In this document: in pieces, positions 22,837 through 33,660 of the stretch
Position numbering within the stretch: position 1 is the stretch's first letter
Layout: every line of letters begins with the position of its first letter
Source: Glebionis coronaria
Taxonomy: Eukaryota > Streptophyta > Magnoliopsida > Asterales > Asteraceae
NCBI GenBank assembly: GCA_025667525.1
Contig: CM046876.1
Span: forward strand, 533,250,038-533,314,037
Reading direction: 5' to 3'
Length of the DNA: 64,000 bases
Notes under the pieces: model-generated
The model's database searches: none
Seen by the model: only the letters and a program-made list of their open reading frames with translations
What the model was told of the DNA's origin: nothing
Made by a program: the position numbers and the translations under genes

Positions 22837-25331
22837 GCTTTCAGTGGATTAAAAATCCGAGTAGGAAGATACAATATCGAATTGAATCCAAATCTAAAGC
22901 CCTCTTACGTGGTGGATTTTCATTTCCTCATTCTTACAAATCTTGTACATATTCCTCATCAAGTACACTTCTTTGAGCTTAACCAAGAGAACTCTAGACG
23001 AATATTCAACACTGACAAGGTCAAAAATCATTGAATGAAATAACACATTTTTTAGAGAAAGAGGTTTGCCCATTTGATTTGGAATTGTCATGAGCAATAG
23101 ACACAAATGAGGGTTTATTAGCAGGCACTACGAAAGTGTATTTTGGGTTTAGTATTTTCATTCATTGGCACGTATTGGGTATTACCAGGTGGTTGGTTCA
23201 GGTTAAATGATGGGTTGGATCTTTAGAATCATGCCACAAAGACATATACATGAAAGCTACCAATCCATACATTTGATCTAACAAAAGTGGTAATATCTTT
23301 AACACCCACGAAATGAATAAAACCAAATCGTTTACTCCCTTATAAGAGTTTTTTGCAATGAATGCATATACGAGTCAACCGTGTTCGAACAAACATTCCA
23401 TAAACCTCTTGGATAGATGGAATCAGAAATTTAGTTTTATAGAAAGATGATGTGACCCTTACTGAATGGGTTTCCAACAGGTTTAGAGATTGGTTCTTCG
23501 TTTTTACGAAACATCCAAGTACAACTATTATAGTATTTAATATGAGATGTTTTTCCCATCGAGAATCCCCCCCACCCCAATCCGGAGATGGAAGATCAGA
23601 GATCTGGAATTTTTAGGAGAAGACAATGATAAAGTTTTCTAGAGATGACAACGATATTTTCTATGATTAGCATAAATGCATACTAGCATAGAAGACATAG
23701 AAGCATAAGCGATTACATACAAATGAGCTTATTATAAAATATAATTGTATGTTCTAAAGATGCATCGATGCCCGAATGTATTCAAACATGGATCTCTACC
23801 TAACAACAAAAGCAAATATGTACACGAACCTATACAAAATAGCCTAAAATCAACAAATAACTAGTTATGACTCTTTTAACCTAAAACACAAAATAGATTT
23901 GTCTAGATAACTCAAATTCACCATAAATATGTACTAACTCTCTTAAAAGTAACATATAAAACCTAAATGGAAAACGACCTCGTCACAGAAAATGACCTAG
24001 ACCTTCTAACAACCTATCCTAACTAGGTCTTGTACGCGCACTCCACTACGGCGCTTGGTCCAGTAAACTGTCTGCGTACTTTTTGCGTTTGACATGGTCC
24101 AAAATAAAGTGGGTTGAGTGAGGTGTCGGGGTACACTCGACATAATCATTTTTGCAATTGGTTGCATGACGTCTGCTAGAGGTGTTATTGTAAAGAGCAT
24201 GTTCCAGGATTGAAACGTCAGAAATAATAACGATGTTTAAGATATGTGCATTCACTAATTGTATAAACATCTTATACATTTTTGTTCGAACCATATAGAA
24301 AAAGTATTAGTTTTTAAGTGAATCGAATTTTGAAGTCATTTATACCTTCTTTTTTTAAATTCATTCTTTTTTGTACCAAGTTACCAAATGCCAATGGCAC
24401 TGGCATATAATAACATCACCATCACAATGAATGTCAACTGTCTAGAAAGCCACTGTTCTTAAAAGTACTTGCTGCGAATTTTAGGAGCTTGAAACACAAC
24501 ACACGGAAAGAGAAAGAGAAGTGCATACCATATGTTGATATCAATTGAAAGACAACTACTCTAAATTAGCACTGAAGGAGGTTCTTGTAGCAAAAAATAT
24601 TAACTAATGTTTGTTTGGATGATCTCATATAATCAAATGCCGTAGCGATTCTTTTTAGCCGACCTTTTTCTTACCTAATACCTATTATACATCATTAAAG
24701 TTTACTCATTTTTCATCTAAATCCATTTTCGCATGTTACATTTCGTCACATATCATATCAAATATAGCAGTATTTTTGAAAGAGCAACTGTTAAACAAAG
24801 TAATACTACCAGATTAGCATTTTGTGTATGAAAGTAGCATAGTACCAGATTAGCATTTTGTGTCTGAAAATAGCATTGGATGTGTATAATAATGTTGTTT
24901 TATACTTAACCACATATATGTCAGAAGGTGCCCTCTAAATTTTGTTTGAACATGGCCCACCAAACAGATAGCCAAAGAGATGCAAACTCTCTTCAGCATG
25001 CTTCAGATCTGTCTATTCTTTCGAATTCGCAAGGATATCTCGTAGAAAGTCACGCCAAATGTTGTGTAAAAAGGGAATCTTCGTGCATCGAATTTGGTAT
25101 AATCACACCAAATTTTACAATACATAGTAAGTTAAATACACTATTATAAAGTTATATTCTGTTACTTTTAGTCAAAAGAGTCAACTTGGTCTTAAATGGC
25201 ATTGGCAATTATGCCTTGCCAAGAGTTGCACCTAATTTGGTTGCTTGGCTGGAGATAAAAATAGAGATATCCAAGGCAAACATTTACCAAAGTACAAAGG
25301 ATTCTAATCAAACCTGAGCTAAGGGGATTGT
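22837..25331. other. AT-rich DNA with no supported gene
   Basis: 2.5 kb with only short shadow frames. It may contain the rest of the LINE remnant (to about 23.1 kb). A 36-bp direct repeat (TACCAGATTAGCATTTTGTG) occurs at 24,807 and 24,843. I see nothing else. Confidence 0.6.
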
Positions 25332-25848
25332 TGATCTTAAACTCAGATCTTAAACCTTAGCTTGTTTAAGGGTTGTGATAGAGAGAATAGATTCAATCTA
25401 ACACTAGAGAAACTTTGTAATACAAAGTAACTAAACAAGATGCGGAATGTAGTGTTTAGCACAAGAACAAATGGTTAAAGCAAACGTTAAACTTTAATAT
25501 ATCAAAGATATACGAATACCCAATAATGGTATTAGGGTTACAAAAACCTTAAAGTATGAAATGAAAGACAACAGAGAAAGACACACTTTGCATGATAACC
25601 TAGTGGGTCCTTTTATAGTACAAGGACTCACGTACAAGATTACTACTAAAAACATGGAAAGTATCTCGGAGTAGTAACTGAAACACGTTATAATCTATTC
25701 CAAGTTTATCTCTAGCAACAGGGTCTTTGACTTCAGCAGGGGAACCAATCCCCCTGCCTTTGTTATTTAGCAGGGGGAACTTACTCTAGCAGGGGATACT
25801 TTGACCAACTAGTAGGGGTAACTAATACACTTATATTTATTCCCAACA
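25332..25848 (-). repeat. 3' LTR of Copia element C (517 bp)
   Basis: Bounded by TGATC and CCCAACA on the plus strand; on the minus strand it begins TGTTGGGAATAAA. Pairs with 48,310-48,827 in the same orientation, with roughly 15 differences by eye. The minus TATA box ACTATAAAAG is at 25,611-25,620. Upstream of it, in U3, lie four or five AGCAGGGGAA-type motifs (25,735-25,822), two of which form a hairpin with CCCCCTGC. No target-site duplication is evident (ATTGT left, TGGAT right). Confidence 0.92.
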
Positions 25849-25861
25849 ATCCTCCCCTAAA
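25849..25861 (-). other. Polypurine tract of element C
   Basis: The minus strand reads TTTAGGGGAGGAT directly before the LTR start TGTTGGG. Confidence 0.8.
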
Positions 25862-25916
25862 CTTGTGCTTTCACCTAAATACAAGTTTCTAAATAAATAC
25901 TAGTTGATGAGGGTGC

Positions 25917-28900
25917 TTACAAAGTTCCTGGCCAAAGCTGACTGTACATCATCCTTACCAGATCATAAGCAACAGGTGCTTTAGCATCTATAATCAAGTC
26001 AGCATGTGCCAATTTCTTCAAGGTCTCTTGATTGAAAGGATAATAACGATGATTAACCAAGTAAACACTTACCCCTTCCATGACTATCTCATAAACCCTA
26101 GAATTGGTAAATAGCTTCCAATACAACAAATTTCCCCCATTTACTACATCAAATATGGGATCAAACAGTTCATGCTCATACATCCTATGCATGCATTCCC
26201 AGATCACCCAATCCTTCTCTACACCATCCACAGTAGGAGGTTTTGCAGCAAAGGTCTTCTTCAAAATCTTCCATAGATCATCTAAGTCCTCATTATCCAA
26301 AGTTTGAAACATGACATCTAGACTTAGAAATGTCTGTGCTGTATTGTCAGCTCTTGTAAGCTTCCACCAAGTCATCCCCGGGTGTTAATAAATAGCATAT
26401 TCCACTATGACAAATTTCTTCCCAAACTTACTAGGTGAGCTTTCATCATTTTCTTGCACAACTAGTTGCTTATCTATTTCTTCATTTGAGGGACATTGAG
26501 TCTCCTTAGTAACTATACCAACTTTTTCCATCCTCTTGAGTATTTTGGCTGCTCTTTGTGCATTGAGTACAGATCTCTCAATTTCCGGAAAACTTGCACC
26601 TGCTTGAGTTGATGCACCTGCTTGTGATGATGCACCTGCTTGTGATGATGCACATGCTTGTGTAGTTTCCACTGTTGTTCCTTCAGCCTTTCTTTTTCTG
26701 GATTCCCTAGCTCTCTGTAACACTTCACTTTGCCTCCTGAGATACTCAGCTTCCTCAGGAGTGTTGATAGCTATAAAGTCTTCCACATTTAACTCTCCTA
26801 TAACTGGTCTGACTGCCTTCTCTATCTCCTCAAAAGTCATATCTCTGAAATGACCATCAATCCACTTCTTGTGTCTTTTGAGCAAAACTTTGTAGTGTGC
26901 CAGCCTCCACTTCTCAGACCTTAAATACTTTTCCTTCTGAATCTGATTTGCCCTTCTTTCTAGATACTCATTTTGATACTTGTACACTAAGCAAATCAAT
27001 TCATACCTGTCTTCCAAAGGAGGATTTACTAACTCCTTTTCCTATTGATCTAGAAATTCTTGAACATGAGGCACCCTATCATCCAACTCTCTATGCATGA
27101 TTTCAATCTGCTTAAGCATCTCTTTGGGCCTCATCTTTTGCATTCTTTGATCCTGCATATCAATCTCTTCTTGTTGAAGTCTGAGAGCTACATGTTCATC
27201 ATATTCTTCTTAAGCCCTTTGTTGTTCAGGAGTTATGTGCTTGTATTTTCTCTTGGGTTGTTCAACCATGATCCCCTTTCCCTTGTCTTTTGGGTCCACT
27301 GTTGGTACTGGTTTTGCTTTTGGTGCAGGTTCTCCAATTTTTATCCCTGTCTGAGCTGGTTGCCTTCTGTTCTTCCTAACAAATGTTTGAGTAATAGGTT
27401 TAGCATGGGAAGAAATTACAGCAGGGGGATTAGTTATAGCATGGGAAATTTTTGAAGTAAGGGCTTCTTCTTGATTGCCCATAGTCAACAATGTTTGAGC
27501 AATCTCTTTTGTGTCACTCTCCTTATCACTTCCTTTCTCAGCACTTCCTTTCTTAGTCCCTTTCTCAGCACTTGCTACCTTTCCTTGTTTAAGATCCTGT
27601 TCACCAGGATATGCATACCACTGAGTAGATTCATCTATGTTAGGAACTTCCTCCCCTTTGGAAGCATCCTCGTCTGTAGATAAGATAAGCTTAGGCTTTC
27701 TCCTCCCCTCAAGTGTAGCCAGTCTGGTTTCCAAATTATTGATAACCAGACCTTGCTTTTTGACAGTTTGTACAAGTTGTGCATTTTGCTTTTTCAAGCT
27801 AATACACATATTCGTCAATTCCAAGATGGACAAAGGTTGCATTCTGCTCTCAACCCTAGAAGGGGATTGCTCCCCTCTTTGGGTATCACTGAGTGAGGGA
27901 GAGGACTTACTGATGGTGTCACTATCCTACTCACCCCTTGAGGATGAGACAGTAGTGGCAGCCAAACCCTTAGTGTGCTCCAACTTTTTGGAGACTCTCC
28001 TCTCTGCTACTTGTGAAGATTCACCAGGCAAGGGAGACCTGGCAAACCTGGATTTGGTTCTCCTTTCATGTTTTGGATCAACAAAGGGTAGAGTACTGGC
28101 AGGGGGTAGATTCTTGGCAGGGGAATCAGATGGTTTGTGTGTGGCTACTTTTGTTTTAGCTGCTTCTTGTCTGATTTGTTTCATCATGATGGAAGTGAGT
28201 GGAACAACCCTGCCAGAAAATTATGGAGATGGTGCAAGAAGTGTGGTAAACAGTTTGGTAGAGTGTTTGGTGGCTGAAAAATATCTTGTGTGTTTGATAG
28301 GACCATGTTCACTCATATTCAGCAAAAGTTGTGTAAACCTTGGGTTCATACAAAATTTAGTATTGCTTGTGACATTTTTTACCATTCCTTTGAAAATCAT
28401 TTGAGAAAAACAGTACTTTCTCCCTGTTGCTAAGCATATCAGAGCAGAAGCAACTTCACTTCCAAATTCATTAAAAGCAGTGGTTTTAGGTGAAAAACAT
28501 TGCAAGATTGTATGAATCAAATATTTCCAATGTGGGGCAAACTGACCTTTAGAAAACTTACATTTTTGATCATCAGAAAGAGTGTACCCTAATTTAATAA
28601 GACCCTCAAAGATTTCAGCATCAGGTAGGTTGGTTATCCCATCCTCATCATCCAAAACAAGCTTGTCTCTTATGGAGGCAAGTGTAATCACCTTGGGATG
28701 ACCATCTACTGTGCTTTGAATTATTGCCTCTCCATCCACTGTTTTGGTCATTGATTTAGACCAAAACCGTTGGATGTTTGAGGTGTAAATCCTGGGATTG
28801 ATGAGAAGAGCCACTCTAAAATACGAATATTTTAGAAAAGCCACTGCATCAATGAATTCTTTTAGTTCATCATGTAAAAGAGCAATTTGATTGTGATTAG

Positions 28901-28919
28901 TAGCAATTTTGAGAGACAT
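25917..28919 (-). pseudogene. Additional ORF (aORF) downstream of Copia pol, about 1,000 codons
   Basis: Five open segments lie in one frame and are separated only by in-frame stops (28,221; 27,927; 27,210; 27,042; 26,385). The N-terminal part (MSLKIATNHNQIALLHDELK..., YFRVALLINPRIYTSNIQRF, FAPHWKYLIHTILQCF) is a compact globular domain. The middle is Lys/Ser/Pro-rich (SDSPAKNLPPAS, GTKKGSAEKGSDK). Then follow a highly charged helical part and a C-terminal domain (WWKLTRADNTAQTFLSLDVM, YWKLFTNSRVYEIVMEG). I recall similar Asteraceae proteins annotated as 'synaptobrevin, longin-like', a label I do not trust. It sits in the env position, in sense; function unknown. Confidence 0.8.
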
Positions 28920-30023
28920 GATAAATGTTTGGGAAAACGTTTGAAGGTTTATAATGGTGAAAGTTAGGTGGGATTTAGTCGAGGGAGAGAGATGGACCTG
29001 CAGGTGAAGGGAATTAAGTTTTTATAGGCGAATTGAAGAGCTGTGATTGGACCAAATTTTCAAATTTCAAAAATATCAAAGATATATCTTGATAAAAAAA
29101 AGTAATTTGTTTGAAATAATAAAGAAAAGATTACCAATCAGCAAAGAAAGCGCCCTAAATATCTTTTGAAAAGAATAAAATATTCCCTAACCAAAATTCT
29201 AGCATGCAGGCCCAACGGCTATAAGCAGGGTAACGACATTATCGGTCAACAGTCATACAGGGGGATGTTGATCAAGCAGGGGAATCAAAAGTTGAAAGCA
29301 GGGGAAACTTTCCTAGGGATATTAGTCTAATCATGAAGAGACCAATGCTAAACAGCTCTGCTCTAATGCACACCCTTGTAAACACAAGGTAGATATACAG
29401 AAACTCAAGAGTCCTCCATTCAGTAAAGTTCTAAACACAAAGAGTTAACACATAAGCAACCCTGCACTTGGTCATCCCAAGAAAATAAGCATACCCTGGT
29501 CACCATCCCTACCTTTCCCTTACCTGTGGTTAGTTAGTCTTGGCAATGTGTACTAAACATCTGAATCCAGACAGCAAGTTATTGAAGAAAGAAGTGTAAG
29601 CACACTTTACAGTGCCTCAAGGCTTCAGAATTCTGACAAGCTTTGCAGCAATTTTTCATCATTCTGAACCCTTACTCACCAGTGGATATGATCTAGAATC
29701 ATATATGAGTATCCTAAGGATACCCTAAATCCTAAAGGTGTGACCTAACCTCACCTAAAACATAGAGCAGATACCTGATTCTCTAATGAGTGTAGCATGC
29801 ACCATTTGAATCTCTGCATTGTTAGTCTAAAACCACATATAACCACTTTTAAAAAGAACAAACCCATCCTAAGAGAAGAACTCTTAGTAGGGGAATGAAC
29901 CCCAGCAGGGGAATCTTTGTTCAAAAGCAGTGGAATGAAAAGTAATGGAAAAAGTGACTAACATATATACAACAACAGCAATAAAGCAATCTTAGGTATA
30001 CAAGACAAAATAAACATCAATTT
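28920..30023 (-). other. Spacer between pol and the aORF of element C
   Basis: 1.1 kb without a gene. Holds seven or more AGCAGGGGAA-type words in two clusters (29,223-29,308 and 29,886-29,935). It would be an internal untranslated region, possibly carrying signals for aORF expression such as a splice acceptor; none can be assigned safely. Confidence 0.6.
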
Positions 30024-33000
30024 TTAGGGAGAAACCATTCCAATACTTGCAACCAAGTATTGAAACCTCCCCACTTCAAAAGCTTTTGTCAAAAGATCAG
30101 CAACATTAAGTTCTGTATCAATTGTCTCTGGGACAATCAACCCTTTTTCAAAACAATCTCTGATAAAATGATGTCTTATTTCAATATGTTTAGTCTTGCT
30201 ATGAAAAACAGGATTCTTAATAATGTAAATGGTGCTGTTATTGTCAATAAATATCTTGGTTTTAAGAAAATTGTACCCATAATCAAGCAGCTGGTTCTGA
30301 ACCCAAAGAACTTGACCACAACATGTAGCAGCTGCTACATACTCAGCTTCAGTTGTGGATGTGGCCAGAATAATCTGCTTCTTACACTGCCAAGATATAA
30401 GCCTGCTTCCCAAAAATTGGCATCCACCTGTTGTAGACTTCCTATCATTGTTGTCACCAGCATAATCACTATCTGAGTAGGATATCAGCTCAAATGGTGA
30501 CTCATTGGGATACTAAAGTCCTAAAGTTGGATGACACTTTAGATACCTAAAAATTCTCTTCACAGCAAATAGATGACACTCTGTGGGTGCCACTTGGTAT
30601 CTTGCACATAAACAGACTGCAAACATGATGTCAGGTCTTGAAGCTGTAAGGTACATGAGAGATCCAATCATAGACCTGTAATTCTTTACATCAATAAGCT
30701 TTCCAGGACCATCTTTGCCCTAAGGATGATCCTTATCCATTGGAGTGGAAACTTTCTCTCCTCCACACATGCCAAACTTCTTCACAATTTCAGCCACATA
30801 TTTGTCTTGTGAGATCAATATCCCATCTTTCCTCTGCTGAACTTGTAACCCCAAAAAGAAGTTGAGTTCACCCATGGCACTCATTTGAAATTTGTCCTGC
30901 ATCAACTTGGCAAACTCTTTGCTAAGCATAGAGTTTGTGGATCCAAAGATGATGTCATCAACATAGACTTGTACCAAAAGAAAGTCACCCTTTTGTTTCT
31001 TGATTAACAGGTTCCAGTCAACTTTCCCCCTGTTGAAGCCATTATCCAACAAATATATACAAAGAGTTCCATACCAGGCCCTGGGAGCTTGGTGAAGTCC
31101 ATACATAGCCTTCTTCACCTTGTATACTTTGTCTGGGTGTTTTGGGTCTTCAAACCCTGGAGGTTGCATAACATAGACTTCTTCATCAATGGTGCCATAT
31201 AAAAAGGCACTCTTAACATCCATTTGGTACAATGTGAAGTCCATGAATGAAGTATAAGCATGAAACAATCTAATGGCTTCAATCCTGTCTACTGGAGCAA
31301 AGACTTCCTCATAATCAATGTCTTCTTCTTGTGTATATCCATGTGCCACCAGTCTTGCTTTGTTTCTAACTACAATACCCCTCTCATCCTTTTTGTTCCT
31401 GAGCACCCACTTCGTCCCAATAGGCCTTGCCCATTTTGGACAATATACCAGAATCCAAACTTCTTGAATGTCAAACTGTAAGAGCTCCTCTTGCATGGCT
31501 TCAACCCAACTTGGATCATTTAAAGCCTGAAAAATATTCTTTGGCTCTTCTTGTGACAAAAATGCAGTAAACAGACAACATTGCATGTTGTCATGATTAA
31601 ACTTCATAGTGATGTTTACAATGAAGCTGTGTTCCTTTGTTGAATACCTTGTATGTCTAGGAGCTTCAGGATCACCAATGATTTGTGACAAGGGGTGATC
31701 TTTATTGATTCTGTAGGTAGGCTACATGCTCATGATTACTTCTGTTTCATCCTCTTCCAAATCAGAATTGATGGGGCTATCTTGATTAGGAAAGAACTCC
31801 TCAAAAGAGCTTCCAAATGATACTGCATGACCTAGAGATGGATGCTGATGAGCTGAATGCAGCTCTGAATAACTTGGACCTCCACTCCTACCTATTCTGC
31901 TTCCACTGCTGGACATGAGTGGACCACCATATATAGGTGAAGATGAGGAAATGAGTGGGGATTCTCTTTCTTCATCATTAACATCATTGACAGCTGGATC
32001 CTTGGTAGCAGGGGAAGCAATTGATCTAGCAGTGGAATCCTGAATTCCACTGCTTTCAGCCATTCCACTGCCTTTAGAAGTTGACTTAGCAGGGGAAGAG
32101 ATTGGATGTTCTTTCCTTTGAGATGTATCATCTTCTTCACCTGTTTTTGGAGCAGCTTCAATGGGAAACAGTGAGGGTACATTCATATACCTCAATTGTG
32201 GCTTCTCCACACCAGTTGGTTCTTTAGTACCTGAAATGTTAGTATTTTGCAAAGCAACAGGTACATAATTCATAGACTTTGAAAGAACCTCAATATCAAA
32301 GAACCAATCAGGACCTGTTTGTACATCTTCAGGCTTGTCTTTAAGAAAATCTACATGAAGATTTTTTGTCACTTTGCTTGTCTTCTTGTTGAAGACCCTA
32401 TATCCCTTGCTGTTTAATTAATAACCAACAAAGTACCCATCATCCCCCTTTTCACTGAACTTGCCTAGATTGTCAATTGTGTTCAAAATGATCACATGAC
32501 ATCCAAATGGTCTAAAGAAGTCAATTAAAGGAGGTCTTCCATTAAACCGCTGATAAGGGGTCTTGTTGTGTGCCTTAACTACCAAGGCCCTATTTTAAAC
32601 ATAACAAGCAGTGGCTACAACCTCAACCCAAAAGATGACTGGAAGCTTGGAATCAGATAGCATAGTCCTTGCAGCTTCAATAAGTGTCCTATTCCTTCTT
32701 TCTGCAACTCCATTTTGTTGAGGTGTTCTTGCTATACTGAATTCCCTCTTTATTCCTTTGTTTATGCAGAAAGTGTCCAGTTTCTTATTTATGAATTCAC
32801 CACCATTGTCTGATCTCATGGTTACTACCCTCATACATTTGGAAAGTTCAATCTGATTGATGAACCCAATGAGTACATCTGTTGTGTCACTCTTTTCAAA
32901 CAGAAAGAATGTCCATGTGAATCTTGAAAAATCATCAATAATCACTAGGCAGTACCATTTCTTCATTATGCTTGTCACAGAAGTAGGACCAAAAGGATCC

Positions 33001-33641
33001 ATATGCAGTAATTCCAATGGCTTGGTAGTGGACATACTTGTTTTTTATTTGCAAGATGCTCTATGTTGCTTCCCTTTCATGCAAGCAGCACAAGTATGAT
33101 CATTGGTAAAGGACTTGGAAGGAAGACCATGAACCAGATTATATTTTACCAGTTTGTTCATGTTCTTAAAATTAAGATGACCAAGTCTTCTATGCCATTC
33201 CTTACATTCATCAACTGCGGCTTTGGCAATGAAACAAGTTTCATTGTCTTGAAGAGAGATGTCATTGAGATCAATTGTGTACATATTCTTTTGTCTTGGT
33301 GTTCTGAGTATAATAGGAGTGTTGGGTGGTAAGATAAACTCCTTCCCTAACACCAGACATACAGTATCTGTAAACAAGACAAAATTCTTGTTATCAGTCA
33401 TTTTTGACACACTAAAGAGATTGTACTTGAGCTCTTTCACCAAATAAACATTGTCAAAGGTCATCCTATTGGTGACAATAGTTCATTTTCTTGTGATTGT
33501 TCCATGCCCATTTCCAAAAGAAACACCATCATTATCATGCAGGGGAACAAAGTTAGACAGATAAGATTTATGTCCAGTCATGCTCCTTGAGCATCCACTA
33601 TCCCAATATGCTTTATCATCCCTGGTCTTCTTTGTCACCTG
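30024..33641 (-). pseudogene. Copia pol: protease, integrase, RT, RNase H (nonsense-broken)
   Basis: A single frame runs from the CAG of the gag/pol boundary. The order is protease start (YWDSGCSRSMTG), integrase zinc finger (HRRLGHLNF ... CAACMKGKQH), integrase core (IIDDFSRFTWTFF, SDNGGEF, QQNGVAERRNR), a Ser/Pro-rich linker with SPA motifs, RT ([31 protein letters not shown] at about 30,966) and RNase H (TTEAEYVAAA). This integrase-before-RT order defines Ty1/Copia. Six internal stops at 33,045, 32,595, 32,418, 31,722, 30,720 and 30,513; no frameshift seen. Several stops look like CAA or TGG codons changed by transitions, as expected from methylated-DNA decay. Confidence 0.95.
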
Positions 33642-33660
33642 CAAAAAGAAAAACAATTTA
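33639..33660 (-). promoter_or_regulatory. gag/pol boundary: stop, T-rich tract, GCAG
   Basis: After PKKN the minus strand reads TAA, then 19 nt (ATTG, T-rich run, GCAG), after which pol continues in the +1 frame. In F1 and F2 the same place has TAA, 22 nt of T-rich DNA and GCAG, again with pol +1. The tract looks like a plant 3' splice site. Whether it serves splicing, frame bypass or internal initiation is inference. Confidence 0.55.

Noticed and set aside
24006..24294. Minus-strand ORFs near 24.0-24.3 kb
   Set aside because: Two overlapping frames without composition or motif support; treated as chance.
27637..28404. 255-codon plus-strand ORF opposite the aORF
   Set aside because: Antisense shadow of the aORF frame, in which the repeated SPA and Ser/Lys codons avoid stops on the other strand.
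25917..28919. Naming the aORF a synaptobrevin/longin protein
   Set aside because: I see no SNARE motif, longin fold evidence or C-terminal membrane anchor; the label seems to come from automated annotation.
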